Assembly (NCBI RefSeq): GCF_020852615.1
Contig: NZ_JADZAJ010000010.1
Coordinates: 1 to 51,189 of the forward strand
DNA: 51,189 bases
Reading direction: 5' to 3'
Source: Nitrosomonas sp.
Lineage (GTDB): Bacteria; Pseudomonadota; Gammaproteobacteria; Burkholderiales; Nitrosomonadaceae
Below are positions 1-9,106 of this stretch, one piece after another; position 1 is the stretch's first letter, and every line of letters starts with the position of its first letter. The position numbers were made by a program, and so were the translations under genes. The notes below the pieces were generated by a model. It did no database searches. It had not been told where the DNA came from and saw only the letters and a list, made by a program, of their open reading frames with translations.

Positions 1-19
1 AGGCTGGAACGAAGATTGC

Positions 20-36
20 GGAAATACTGTATTTCC
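20..36. repeat. Perfect 8+1+8 palindrome
   Basis: GGAAATAC and GTATTTCC flank a single T. Eight perfectly complementary bases per arm with one central base suits a protein-binding dyad better than an RNA hairpin, because a one-base loop cannot form. No adjacent gene is visible in the window, so its target is unknown. Confidence 0.5.
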
Positions 37-457
37 CTCCCAAGTATTGAAAAAGAGGAAAAACCCAGTAACCCATGTACGAAAACAATCGCCCCGTTAT
101 CTGAACTGCTCATCACATCTCCCTATCACCACATTATCCTAAAAACCCCGGCTGACCGCCTGTTTGCTGCCTTAACATCATGACAGTTTTCAACTTTATT
201 TCCATTTTTGTATTCACCTCTCTGGTGAGTTCGCTACGGCAGGATTGCACCTTTTTCCGGGCATATGGTTGCGTTGCGATTTTCCTTGGAAGGGACGACC
301 ATTCCGCGCTGTTGCGCCTTGCCCTGCATCCGGGAAAAGGCACACTCCTGCTCGCCCAGCTGAGGTTTTTAGAATTATCTGACAGACGCAAACCGTGGCA
401 GAAATACCCCGTTAGCATCTGATTGACAGCTTGCCGGACTGGCATGAGCAGAATCTG

Positions 458-480
458 CAACCTTCCCGGTTGTCTTTTTC
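458..480 (+). terminator. Weak terminator-like hairpin
   Basis: CAACC (458-462) pairs with GGTTG (468-472) around a five-base loop, and TCTTTTTC follows. The stem is short, so this is only a candidate. It would end a rightward transcript from upstream of the small membrane ORF. Confidence 0.25.
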
Positions 481-584
481 GGCGTGTTCCATGTGTTTTT
501 TGTGGGAGAATCCGGATGTGTGTGCCTGGATTTTTTCTTTTATCTGGATAAATAGTGCTATTGCAGGAATTTTCAGAAGTGCCA

Positions 585-743
585 ATGTTAATTGCAATTG
601 GGTCGTTTATATTGATACTGCTGCTGGTTTTGCCCGAAAAATTAAAAAGATATTTAATCAAATCACTTTGGATAATTTTTGTGGCATCCATATCTGCAAT
701 CGTGATAATCAGATTCCTGACTTATTTTTTTAGAGTGCTGTGA
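585..743 (+). CDS. Possible small two-helix membrane protein
   Basis: This is a 52-residue reading frame I do not recognise. It has two hydrophobic segments (about residues 2-16 and 28-47) separated by a basic stretch (EKLKRYLIK), giving a hairpin-like membrane topology. ATG 585 is preferred because AGAAG lies seven bases upstream; an in-frame GTG at 555 would add ten residues that are not hydrophobic. The neighbouring argA is on the opposite strand and converges on it. Such strongly patterned hydrophobicity is unusual for a random frame, but the size is small and no conservation evidence is available, so it may be spurious. Confidence 0.4.
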   Translation: MLIAIGSFILILLLVLPEKLKRYLIKSLWIIFVASISAIVIIRFLTYFFRVL

Positions 744-815
744 ATATGGTTTTTGTCACGATTACCCCGGTTGTAATGTTTGACATACCGTAAACAGGTT
801 TGCTGTACACCTGCA

Positions 816-2153
816 TCAGATCATTTTCATGAATACTTTGGAACGTCGCTGGTAGTTGTAGAGGCTTTGTTTGAGCTGGGGCAGCTGATCGGGTGTGGTT
901 TCTGAAAAGCCGCGTTCGACAAACCAGTGAGCGGTGCGGGTGGTAAGGACGAACAGGCGGCGGTAGCCCTGTTTTTCAGCCTGATCTTCAAGGTGGTCGA
1001 TGAGTATGCGGCCGATACCGGCTTTGCGATGATCCGGATGGACTGCAAGGCAGGCGAGTTCGCAGGCATTGTCGTCCGGGAAAGGATAGAGCGCCGCGCA
1101 GGCGATAATCATGTTGTCGTGCTCGATTACGGTGAAGCGCTCGATTTCCATTTCCAGCAGTTCCCGGTTGCGCCGTACCAGGATGCCTGCATTTTCCAGA
1201 GGTTCGATCAGTTGCAGGATGGCGCCGATATCTTCGATTCCGGCCTGGCGGATGATTTGCAGCGAATCACGCGTGATCATGCTGCCAATACCGCCATGAG
1301 TGAACAGTTCCAGCAGCAGCGCACCATCGGTATGACGGCTGACCAGATGAGCACGTTTTACACCTTTTTCACAGGCATGCAGGGCCCACGGCAAATAGAT
1401 GCGGGTATCCTCATCCGGCTGCCGGTCAATAGCGGTTTCCATGGTGGCAAGCAACACTTTTCCCTGTTTGACAGTGAGCTCCGGCAGTAATGTGGCGCCT
1501 GATTCGGTTTGCTGCTGGATGCCCGGGGTATTCACCAGAAAAATCAGTTTGTCGGCCTGCAGGGCAATAGCGACTTCAGCAGCAGTATTTTCCAGTGTCA
1601 GGTTGAATATTTCTCCTGTTGGCGAATAGCCCAGGGGGGAGATTAGAACAACTGTGCCCTGCCTGAGCTGATCGAGAATGGCGGTGGTGTTGATGCGGCG
1701 GACTTCTCCGGTGTATTGCAGATCCACGCCTTCCAGCACACCAACCGGGCGGGCAGTAACAAAGTTGCCGCTGGCTACCCGTATGGCGGCATTGGCCATG
1801 GGGGAATTAGGCAGACCCATCGACAGCAGGGCTTCAATTTCTACCCGGACTTTGCCCACCGCTTCTTTTACACATTGCAGCGTGGCGGCATCCGTTACCC
1901 GCATGTCCTGCACATAGCTTGTTTCCAGCTGATCTGCCTGCAACCGGGATTCAATCTGTGGACGTGCGCCGTGTACCAGCACCAGCCGAATGCCGAGGCT
2001 GGCGAGCAGATTAAAATCCTGCACCAGTTCAATGAATTTTCCATCTTCGACAACCTCACCTCCAAAGGCGATAACAAAAATTTTTCCGCGACTGGTGTGG
2101 ATATGAGGCGTAACGGAGCGAAACCAGGTGACAAATTCGGTATCCGATTTCAT
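816..2153 (-). CDS. argA: Amino-acid N-acetyltransferase (N-acetylglutamate synthase)
   Basis: ArgA transfers acetyl from acetyl-CoA to glutamate, the first step of arginine synthesis, in the cytoplasm. The 445-residue product matches the classical bifunctional-fold ArgA length (E. coli 443). An amino-acid-kinase-like domain occupies about residues 20-285 (IFVIAFGGEVV near 25-35), and a GNAT domain about 290-440 carries the acetyl-CoA loop RKAGIG. In this family the kinase-like domain binds arginine for feedback inhibition. It starts 26 bases after the rsmE stop and is probably cotranscribed with it. ATG 2153 lacks a strong Shine-Dalgarno sequence but gives the family's usual N-terminus. Confidence 0.95.
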   Translation of the reverse strand: MKSDTEFVTWFRSVTPHIHTSRGKIFVIAFGGEVVEDGKFIELVQDFNLLASLGIRLVLVHGARPQIESRLQADQLETSYVQDMRVTDAATLQCVKEAVGKVRVEIEALLSMGLPNSPMANAAIRVASGNFVTARPVGVLEGVDLQYTGEVRRINTTAILDQLRQGTVVLISPLGYSPTGEIFNLTLENTAAEVAIALQADKLIFLVNTPGIQQQTESGATLLPELTVKQGKVLLATMETAIDRQPDEDTRIYLPWALHACEKGVKRAHLVSRHTDGALLLELFTHGGIGSMITRDSLQIIRQAGIEDIGAILQLIEPLENAGILVRRNRELLEMEIERFTVIEHDNMIIACAALYPFPDDNACELACLAVHPDHRKAGIGRILIDHLEDQAEKQGYRRLFVLTTRTAHWFVERGFSETTPDQLPQLKQSLYNYQRRSKVFMKMI

Positions 2154-2179
2154 GGCTGATCAGAATGTTGGAGAGGTTA

Positions 2180-2938
2180 TCAATAATCGCCCCAGAGTGT
2201 CTGGGCGGCGGCGATGGCAGCCAGTGCTGCACTTTCTGTACGCAGGATGCGGCTGCCGAGACGAACAGGTATGAATCCGGCGTAACAGGCGGCATCGGTT
2301 TCCTCCCCGGCAAATCCGCCTTCCGGTCCCGTCAGAAAAGTGACATATTCTCCGGATCCGGGAGGGGATAGTTTGGCCAGACGCTGGCTGGCGGTTGGGG
2401 AGAACATGATGTGATGTCCGGCCAGGCTGCCGTGCTGCTGCTTCCGTGCCAGCTTCTGTTCCAGCCAGTGTGCCAGGGAGAGGAGTGGTAAAAGCTGCGG
2501 GATGGTGTTTCTTCCGCACTGTTCACAGGCGGCAATAATAATCTTATGCCAGTGCTGCCAGCGTTTGCCGGCACGTTCTTCATCCAGTCGGATGAGAGTG
2601 CGGCGGGTGATCAGGGGTTGTATGCGGGTGACACCCTGTTCAACCGCTTTCTGGATGATCCAATCCATTTTTTCATTGATGCAGATTGCCTGTGCCAGTT
2701 CGATCTTAAGCGGGGATTCACGTTCGACCGGCAGATGACTTTCAATCTGTACCTGGCAGCCGGATTTGCTGGCCTGCGCGAGGTGGCCGGAGAACTCGCC
2801 ACCGGTTCCATCAAATAAAATGACACCATCACCCTGCTTCAGCCGAAGTACCTGAACTGCATGATGGCTGGTATCACTGCCCAGCGTAATCTGTTCGCTG
2901 TTGCGGATGGGTGCGGGATGAAAAAAACGTGCTGTCAT
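2180..2938 (-). CDS. rsmE: 16S rRNA (uracil-1498-N3)-methyltransferase
   Basis: RsmE methylates U1498 of 16S rRNA in the 30S subunit using S-adenosylmethionine. The 252-residue product has an N-terminal PUA-like part (MTARFF start) and a C-terminal SPOUT knot with the signatures TGPEGG and LGSRILRTESA; most homologues have ETA where this one has ESA. I chose ATG 2938, which gives the conserved N-terminus. The frame stays open 105 bases further upstream, but that extension is unlike the family and runs into the divergent promoter region shared with the thioredoxin-like gene at 3042. argA follows after 26 bases. Confidence 0.93.
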   Translation of the reverse strand: MTARFFHPAPIRNSEQITLGSDTSHHAVQVLRLKQGDGVILFDGTGGEFSGHLAQASKSGCQVQIESHLPVERESPLKIELAQAICINEKMDWIIQKAVEQGVTRIQPLITRRTLIRLDEERAGKRWQHWHKIIIAACEQCGRNTIPQLLPLLSLAHWLEQKLARKQQHGSLAGHHIMFSPTASQRLAKLSPPGSGEYVTFLTGPEGGFAGEETDAACYAGFIPVRLGSRILRTESAALAAIAAAQTLWGDY

Positions 2939-3041
2939 CGTTGTTGTACGGGTAACTGAATGGCCGGGAAACGGGAGGGTCAAAATTTTTCTATGATAGT
3001 ATAGATAAAAGAAAAATCGATAAATTAAAAGGAGCGGCAGC

Positions 3042-3599
3042 ATGGCGAGTCTTGAAACACCAGTCTGTGATTTTGGCTGGAAGGCAGTGGATTTTGATCT
3101 TCCGGGCGTGGATGGTAAACGTTACAACCTGGCATCGGTGAAAGGGGAAAACGGGCTGCTGGTCATGTTCATCTGTAACCATTGCCCCTATGTGAAAGCG
3201 ATTCGTGACCGGATCATTCGCGATGTTAAGGAGCTGGCCGGGTACGGTATCGGCACCATTGCCATCATGTCCAACGATCCGGCAGATTACCCTGAGGATT
3301 CATTTGAAAATATGGTTAAAGTTGCTCGGGAGTATGCTTATCCGTTTCCCTACGTGCAGGATGAAACCCAGCAGATCGCCAAAGCCTATGGAGCGGTCTG
3401 TACACCGGATTTTTTTGGTTTCAATAACAGGCTGGAGCTGCAATATCGTGGCCGGATGGATGCTTCCCGCAAAGAGGCGGCACCTGCCGATGCACACCGT
3501 GACCTGTTTGAAGCCATGGTTCAGGTAGCAGAAACAGGTCGTGGTCCTGAAGCACAGATCCCGAGTATCGGCTGTTCGATCAAATGGCGGGAAGATTGA
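3042..3599 (+). CDS. Thioredoxin-fold (AhpC/TSA-like) redox protein
   Basis: This 185-residue protein belongs to the redoxin group that carries the motif FICNHCPYVKAI (near residues 43-54). The paired cysteines of CNHC are the likely redox centre. No signal peptide is visible, so it is probably cytoplasmic. The substrate is unknown; relatives are annotated as thioredoxin family or alkyl-hydroperoxide-reductase-like. ATG 3042 is preceded by a good AAAGGAG site. Its stop lies one base before the ATG of the phosphatase-family gene, so the pair is almost certainly cotranscribed and translationally linked. It diverges from rsmE. Confidence 0.85.
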   Translation: MASLETPVCDFGWKAVDFDLPGVDGKRYNLASVKGENGLLVMFICNHCPYVKAIRDRIIRDVKELAGYGIGTIAIMSNDPADYPEDSFENMVKVAREYAYPFPYVQDETQQIAKAYGAVCTPDFFGFNNRLELQYRGRMDASRKEAAPADAHRDLFEAMVQVAETGRGPEAQIPSIGCSIKWRED

Positions 3600-3601
3600 G
3601 T

Positions 3602-4405
3602 ATGCTGGATCGTGTCATCACGGCAGTAAGGGAAGTAGCACGAGATGAAATCATGTCGCGCTATTTGCAGGTTGAACGGATTTACAAAGCGGATGGCAGT
3701 TTTTACACCGAAGCTGACCTGATCGCTCAGGAAAAGCTGCTGGAGCGGCTGCAGGATATTGCTCCGGTTGCAATAATCGGTGAGGAGATGCCGGAAGCAG
3801 AGCAGCAGGCGCAATGGGCAGCCGGCCAGGATGGGTTATGGAGTGTCGATCCGATCGACGGTACTTCCAATTTTCTGAACGGACTGCCTTATTTTGCGGT
3901 TTCCGTAGCGCTGATGCGAGGCGGCAGAAGTGTGCTGGGTGTTGTCTACAACCCGGCAACGGATGAAATGTTTTATGCCGAGCAGGGAAAGGGAGCTTTT
4001 CTGAACGGAAAGCCATTACCTTTTTCCAGACGGAAAATCCCGCTGAACAAAGCAATTGCCAACGTCGATTTCAAGCGACTGGATCGCAGGCTGGCAGTGG
4101 ACATTGTGGCAAAGCCTCCCTATTCATCCCAGCGCAATTACGGCACCTGCACGCTGGAGTGGTGTTATACCGCTGCGGGGTATTTTGACCTGTATCTGCA
4201 CGGTGGCCAGAAACCGTGGGATTATGCCGCCGGTTGCCTGATTCTGGAAGAAGCCGGAGGGCACCGGTGCACGTTTGAAGAGGATGATTACTGGTCGACC
4301 AACCCCTGGCGCCGTTCGGTGATTGGCGGGCTGGATGCAGATCTGTTCGCAATGTGGCGTGACTGGATCAGGTCACGTATGGAAAACGTAGACAGCCTTC
4401 GCTGA
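3602..4405 (+). CDS. Inositol-monophosphatase-family phosphatase
   Basis: This 267-residue enzyme belongs to the Mg2+-dependent, Li+-sensitive phosphatase superfamily (inositol monophosphatase, CysQ, histidinol-phosphatase HisN). Metal-binding signatures are GEEMPE (first acidic motif), DPIDGTSNF near residue 83 and WDYAAG with EEAGG near 206-220. The substrate cannot be assigned from sequence alone; HisN-type histidinol phosphatase, 3'-phosphoadenosine phosphatase and SuhB-like roles are all possible. ATG 3602 follows the preceding stop by one base. The in-frame ATG at 3584 lies inside the upstream gene and is less likely. It converges on the efflux operon. Confidence 0.88.
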   Translation: MLDRVITAVREVARDEIMSRYLQVERIYKADGSFYTEADLIAQEKLLERLQDIAPVAIIGEEMPEAEQQAQWAAGQDGLWSVDPIDGTSNFLNGLPYFAVSVALMRGGRSVLGVVYNPATDEMFYAEQGKGAFLNGKPLPFSRRKIPLNKAIANVDFKRLDRRLAVDIVAKPPYSSQRNYGTCTLEWCYTAAGYFDLYLHGGQKPWDYAAGCLILEEAGGHRCTFEEDDYWSTNPWRRSVIGGLDADLFAMWRDWIRSRMENVDSLR

Positions 4406-4439
4406 TGATCCCGTAAAACAGGATTCCTGAACAGAATTG

Positions 4440-5924
4440 TCACGGCCACGGTTTCTTTTCCGTATCCGGCCCGGCATCCTGCTTAACATCCGGCAGCTGA
4501 GGCAGCCAGTGTCCACCTATCGCCTGAATCAGTGCAACAGCTGCCGCCTGCTGGTTGATTACCGCCTGAATTTGTGTTTGCCGGGTGTTCAGTGCGGCAG
4601 TCTGTGCGGTAACCACCTGGGAATAATCGACAATTCCGCTTAGATACTGATTACTGATAATGGCTTCAGCACGGGATGCCGCTTCGGCTGCCTCTGTCTG
4701 ACTGCGCGTTACATCAGCTAACACCTGTGTCGCAGCGAGGTTGTCCTCAACCTGCTGAAAAGCGGTAAGTACGGTTTGCCGGTAAGTTGCGACAGTCTGA
4801 TCAAATTGTGCATGTGCCTGCAGCACTTGTCCCCGGCGTGCACCGAAGTCGAGCAGTGTTTCAACGCCACTCAGACCAAAAGACCAGAGACCGGTCGAAG
4901 CCTTGAAAAGTTGCTCCATTACGCTGGTACTCGTTCTTACACCTGCCGTCAGCGTGATTTGCGGAAAATAGGCGGCACGCTGAATGCCGATATTGGCGTT
5001 GGCAGCGGCGACCCGGCGCTCGGAGGCGGCAATGTCAGGGCGGCGCTGCAGGAGTGTGGCTGGCAGTGTGGCCGGCACATCCGGTACAACCGGATTCCAG
5101 GCGACAGGTGCCAGAGTGAAGGTTGAGGGATTGTCTCCGACCAGTACCGCAATCGCGTGTTCCAGCACGGCGCGCTGACGATCGAGATCCTGCCGCGAAG
5201 CAATTGCACTGTTAAGTGTGGTTTGTGCCTGAAAAACATCGGAACGGGCAACCGTACCCGCTTCATATTTGTTGGTGGCAATGGTGAGTGCACGCTGATA
5301 ATCGTGAATGATCCGGTCGAGCAGATCGCGCCGCGCATCAATGCCACGCAGCTGAATATAGTTGGTGGCCAGCTCTCCCTGCGCAGACAGGGCAGCGTTG
5401 GCCAGATCCCCCACGCTGGCAGCTTCCCCCGCTTCTGCCTGTGATACGGCATTACTCAGTTTTCCCCAGAGATCCGGTTCCCAGCTTGCCCCAATACCAA
5501 ACATAAAATTGGATGAGGCGGAAAGGGCTCCCCCGGCGCCTGAAACAAACGAGCCGCTGCCGGATGTTCTATTTTCAAAGGGAATGGAACGGGACCGGTT
5601 GCCGGACAGGTTAACCAAAGGAAACAGTGAAGCCCGCTGGGTAATGACGAGTGCCCGCGCCGCCTGGTACGCGGCCCGATAGGATGCGACGTTCTGGTTG
5701 GTGATGATGACCCTGGCTTCCAGTTCATTGAGTACGGGATCATTGAAAAGTATCCACCATTCCCCGCGTGCGACAGCATCGGACGGCTCTGCTGCCACCC
5801 ATCCCGGTGCTTCTTTATAGTTCGGCGGGAGCGTGATTGCCGGAGGGTGGTATTTCGGAGCCAGGTTGCAGCCGGTAAGGAGCAGAACGAACAGGGACAG
5901 GGCTGGTTTCATGAAGAGATTCAT
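4440..5924 (-). CDS. Outer-membrane efflux lipoprotein (OMF, NodT family)
   Basis: This is the outer-membrane channel of a tripartite RND efflux pump. The 494-residue product begins with a lipoprotein signal ending in LLTGC (Cys 19), followed by the family start NLAPKYHPP. Two OEP domains fill the rest, with long heptad-rich helices that form the periplasmic tunnel. It is the last gene of the operon; its ATG lies two bases after the TAA of the preceding permease gene, so translation is probably coupled. A second in-frame ATG at 5912 would give a slightly shorter signal peptide. Confidence 0.92.
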   Translation of the reverse strand: MNLFMKPALSLFVLLLTGCNLAPKYHPPAITLPPNYKEAPGWVAAEPSDAVARGEWWILFNDPVLNELEARVIITNQNVASYRAAYQAARALVITQRASLFPLVNLSGNRSRSIPFENRTSGSGSFVSGAGGALSASSNFMFGIGASWEPDLWGKLSNAVSQAEAGEAASVGDLANAALSAQGELATNYIQLRGIDARRDLLDRIIHDYQRALTIATNKYEAGTVARSDVFQAQTTLNSAIASRQDLDRQRAVLEHAIAVLVGDNPSTFTLAPVAWNPVVPDVPATLPATLLQRRPDIAASERRVAAANANIGIQRAAYFPQITLTAGVRTSTSVMEQLFKASTGLWSFGLSGVETLLDFGARRGQVLQAHAQFDQTVATYRQTVLTAFQQVEDNLAATQVLADVTRSQTEAAEAASRAEAIISNQYLSGIVDYSQVVTAQTAALNTRQTQIQAVINQQAAAVALIQAIGGHWLPQLPDVKQDAGPDTEKKPWP

Positions 5925-5926
5925 TA

Positions 5927-8900
5927 TTAAAGGGGCGCTGGTGTATCACCGTGCCGGGTGAGCTGTTGTTCGTGAGCGCCACGCCGGCGGAAGCGGTCAA
6001 GTGCAAGGTAAACGACGGGCGTGGTTACCAGTGTCAGGATCTGGCTGGCGACAAGCCCGCCGAAAATGGCAATGCCCAGCGGCCTGCGGAGTTCCGCGCC
6101 ATCACCAAAACCGAGGGCGAGCGGTAGTGCGCCCAGTGCTGCCGCCAGTGTTGTCATCAGGATCGGACGAAAGCGCAGCAGGGATGCTTCACGTACGGCT
6201 GCAAGCGGGCTTAGCCCGCTGCGTTCTGCTTCCAGCGCAAAGTCGATAATCAGGATCGCGTTCTTTTTTACGATTCCGATGAGCAGAATGATACCGATGA
6301 GGGCAATGATGTCGAACTGCCCGCCGGTTGCCATCAGCGCGATCATGGCACCGACTCCGGCCGAGGGCAGGGTGGAAAGTGTGGTAAGCGGATGGATCAG
6401 GCTTTCGTACAGTATGCCCAGCACGATGTAAATGGTGATCAGTGCGGCCAGGATCAGGAGCGGCATACTGGCCGTTGTTTCCTCAAAAACCCTGGCGGTT
6501 CCGCTGAATCCCCCGTGCACGGTGGCAGGCAGAGCCAGACTCGCCCGGACTTCTTCAATCGTACTGGCCGCGGCACCCAGTGATCCTCCCGGAGGCAGGT
6601 TGAAAGAAAGCGTGGCTGAAGGTTCTCCGTCGGAATGGCTGACGGAGGTGCTGGCCGGGCCGGTCGACCAGTGGGCGACAGCGGAGAGCGGAATCATGGT
6701 GCGGGCCGATGTGCTGACCGCATTGCCGAAAGCGGTAGCGGAGCCGCCACTGGCAGTGCCGCCTGTACTGGCGAAGGGAGCTGCCTCACCTGCTGTTGTC
6801 ACTGGCAGGTAGATATTGTCGAGCGCTTCTGGTGAACTTCTGAATGGATCCGGGATTTCCATCACGATATGGTACTGGTTAAGCCCTGAATAGATGTTGG
6901 CAACCTGCCGTTGTCCAAAGGCGTTGTATAAAGCCGCATCGACAGATTGCATTGAAACTCCCAGGCGGGCGGCGGTATTCCGGTTGACTTCCACGAAAAC
7001 GCTGGCGCCTGCATCCAGCTGGTCAATATCGACATCAACCAGTGTATCGCTACGCTGTTTCAGTGCTTCTACCAGTTTCTGCCCGGAGGTTCTGAGCGTC
7101 TCGGAATCCACCGCTTTCAGGACATACTGATAGGTGCCGGTCGTCTGACGCCCTCCAACCCGAAGATCCTGAGTCGGATTGAGGAAAAGGCTGATCCCTT
7201 CGACCTGACTCAGTTTGGGGCGAAGACGGGCAATCACGACCGGGGCTGGTGGACGCTGCAATCTGGGTTTAAGGGTCACATAAAGAAAACCGCCACCTGC
7301 GCGTCCTCCTCCTGAGACAGCAATAACGGCTGTCACCGCCGGGTCATCTTTTACGATATTGGCAACTTGCGTCAGTTTGTCCTGCAGAGCGTTAAAAGAA
7401 ATACTTTGATCGACACGCACTCCCCCCATGATGCCTCCCGTATCCTGCCCCGGGAAAAAGCCCTTGGGTGCAATGATAATAAGATAAACATTGAGTACCA
7501 CTGCACCGGCCAGCAGCATCAGTACTGTCTTGCGGTGGGCAAGTGCCCAGTCAAGGACTCGCTCATACCAGGCCTGCATCCGGTCAAAGCTGCGCTGTGC
7601 CAGGCGCATGATTTTTCCCTGATCCGCTTCTTTGCCCAGGCAGCGTGCAGCCAGCATGGGGGTGGTGGTGAGCGAAACGACCAGGCTGATGACGACTGCC
7701 ACGGTCATGGTGAGCGAGAATTCCCTGAATAATCGTCCCACCAGTCCCCCCATGAAAATGAGTGGAACGAACACCGCAATCAGGCTGAGTGAAATGGACA
7801 GGACGGTGAAGCCGACTTCACGTGCGCCAGCCAGTGCAGCCTGGAAGGGTGCCACTCCCTTTTCGATGTGGCGGCTGATGTTTTCCACCACCACGATGGC
7901 ATCATCCACGACAAAACCGGTAGCAATGGTGAGTGCCATTAATGACAGGTTATCAAGCGAAAAATCAGCGAGGTACATCACGGCAAAGGTACCAAGCAGT
8001 GAGGTAATCACAGCAGCTGCCGGAATCAGTGTGGCGCGCCAGCTTCTGAGAAACAGGCTGACCACCAGCACGACAAGGAGGGTGGCGATCAGCAGTGTTA
8101 TTTCGACTTCATGCAGCGATGAACGGATGGTGAGGGTGCGATCCGAGACAATGTCCAGATGGATATCAGGGGGGATGGTGGCGCGCAGGGCAGGAATTTG
8201 CGCTTTGAGTGCATCCACCACCTGGACAATGTTTGCTCCCGGCTGACGCCGGATCAGAACGGGTATCGCTTTACTGCCGTTATACAGGCCCATGGTGTAA
8301 ATATCTTCAGGGCCGTCATTTACCTCGGCGATATCGGACAGACGGATTGCTGCACCATTTCGCCAGGCGATAACGATATCGCGATAGTCGGCGGCATGCA
8401 GTCCGGGCTGATTCAGGTAAACCTGCCAGCTCAGATCGCCGGAATCAACCACGCCGCGCGGGCGGTTGGCGCTTTCAGACTGGAGGGCGGTACGAACATC
8501 TTCCAGAGCGATACCATAACGGGAAAGTGCCAGCGGATTAACTTCCACCCGTACTGAAGGTAAGGCGGCGCCACCCAGCTCGACATTACCCACGCCCTGT
8601 ACCTGCAGCAGCCTTTGCTGAACGACAGTTGAAACCTGATCATAGATTTCAGACGGACTGCGCGTGGGCGAGGAGAGGACGAGAATCAGGATTGGTGATT
8701 CGGCCGGGTTGAGCTTACGGTAACTGGGGTTGGTTCTGAGTGTGGCGGGCAGATCAGCACGTGAAGCGCTGATTGCTGCCTGGACATCGCGTGCGGCCCC
8801 GTCAATATCGCGAGACAGATCGAACTGAAGTGTGATCTGCGTTGCGCCGGTTACGGAGCTGGAGGTCATTTCACTTACCCCGGCGATCAGACCCAGATGG

Positions 8901-9106
8901 CGCTCCAGAGGGGAAGCCACACTCGATGCCATGGTGGATGGACTGGCGCCGGGAAGATTGGCCTGCACCATGATTGTTGGGAAATCAACCTGTGGCAGTG
9001 CTGCCACCGGCAGCTTGAAGAATGCGCTGATTCCGGCCAGTATCAGGCCGATGGTGAGCAGAATGGTACCTACCGGCCGGCGGATGAAAGGAGCGGAGAT
9101 ATTCAC
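5927..9106 (-). CDS. RND multidrug efflux permease (MdtC-like)
   Basis: This 1059-residue inner-membrane proton-driven pump has twelve expected membrane helices and two large periplasmic loops. The paired aspartates of GFVVDDAIVVVENI in TM4 and the lysine of LLIGIVKKNAILIIDF in TM10 are the proton-relay residues of the HAE1 family. It starts with GTG at 9106, overlapping the stop of the first permease in a GTGA tetranucleotide. Two different permease genes between one adaptor and one outer-membrane factor recall MdtABC, where MdtB and MdtC form a mixed trimer. The substrates are unknown. Confidence 0.9.
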   Translation of the reverse strand: MNISAPFIRRPVGTILLTIGLILAGISAFFKLPVAALPQVDFPTIMVQANLPGASPSTMASSVASPLERHLGLIAGVSEMTSSSVTGATQITLQFDLSRDIDGAARDVQAAISASRADLPATLRTNPSYRKLNPAESPILILVLSSPTRSPSEIYDQVSTVVQQRLLQVQGVGNVELGGAALPSVRVEVNPLALSRYGIALEDVRTALQSESANRPRGVVDSGDLSWQVYLNQPGLHAADYRDIVIAWRNGAAIRLSDIAEVNDGPEDIYTMGLYNGSKAIPVLIRRQPGANIVQVVDALKAQIPALRATIPPDIHLDIVSDRTLTIRSSLHEVEITLLIATLLVVLVVSLFLRSWRATLIPAAAVITSLLGTFAVMYLADFSLDNLSLMALTIATGFVVDDAIVVVENISRHIEKGVAPFQAALAGAREVGFTVLSISLSLIAVFVPLIFMGGLVGRLFREFSLTMTVAVVISLVVSLTTTPMLAARCLGKEADQGKIMRLAQRSFDRMQAWYERVLDWALAHRKTVLMLLAGAVVLNVYLIIIAPKGFFPGQDTGGIMGGVRVDQSISFNALQDKLTQVANIVKDDPAVTAVIAVSGGGRAGGGFLYVTLKPRLQRPPAPVVIARLRPKLSQVEGISLFLNPTQDLRVGGRQTTGTYQYVLKAVDSETLRTSGQKLVEALKQRSDTLVDVDIDQLDAGASVFVEVNRNTAARLGVSMQSVDAALYNAFGQRQVANIYSGLNQYHIVMEIPDPFRSSPEALDNIYLPVTTAGEAAPFASTGGTASGGSATAFGNAVSTSARTMIPLSAVAHWSTGPASTSVSHSDGEPSATLSFNLPPGGSLGAAASTIEEVRASLALPATVHGGFSGTARVFEETTASMPLLILAALITIYIVLGILYESLIHPLTTLSTLPSAGVGAMIALMATGGQFDIIALIGIILLIGIVKKNAILIIDFALEAERSGLSPLAAVREASLLRFRPILMTTLAAALGALPLALGFGDGAELRRPLGIAIFGGLVASQILTLVTTPVVYLALDRFRRRGAHEQQLTRHGDTPAPL

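Larger units (their letters stand above)
1..584. other. Intergenic region, no convincing gene
   Basis: This stretch has open frames on both strands, but none has a plausible start, hydrophobicity pattern or family resemblance. It does contain a perfect 17-base palindrome at 20-36 (GGAAATAC T GTATTTCC). It also contains a short GC hairpin at 458-472 (CAACC/GGTTG) followed by a T-rich run, which resembles a weak terminator reading rightwards. Any gene ending upstream of position 1 cannot be judged. Confidence 0.5.

Noticed and set aside
134..691. 185-codon minus-strand ORF
   Set aside because: No ribosome site, irregular composition and no family resemblance; it also overlaps the more plausible small membrane frame.
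7632..8246. 204-codon plus-strand ORF
   Set aside because: It is a shadow of the MdtC-like permease, low in complexity and rich in Ser, Thr and Arg.
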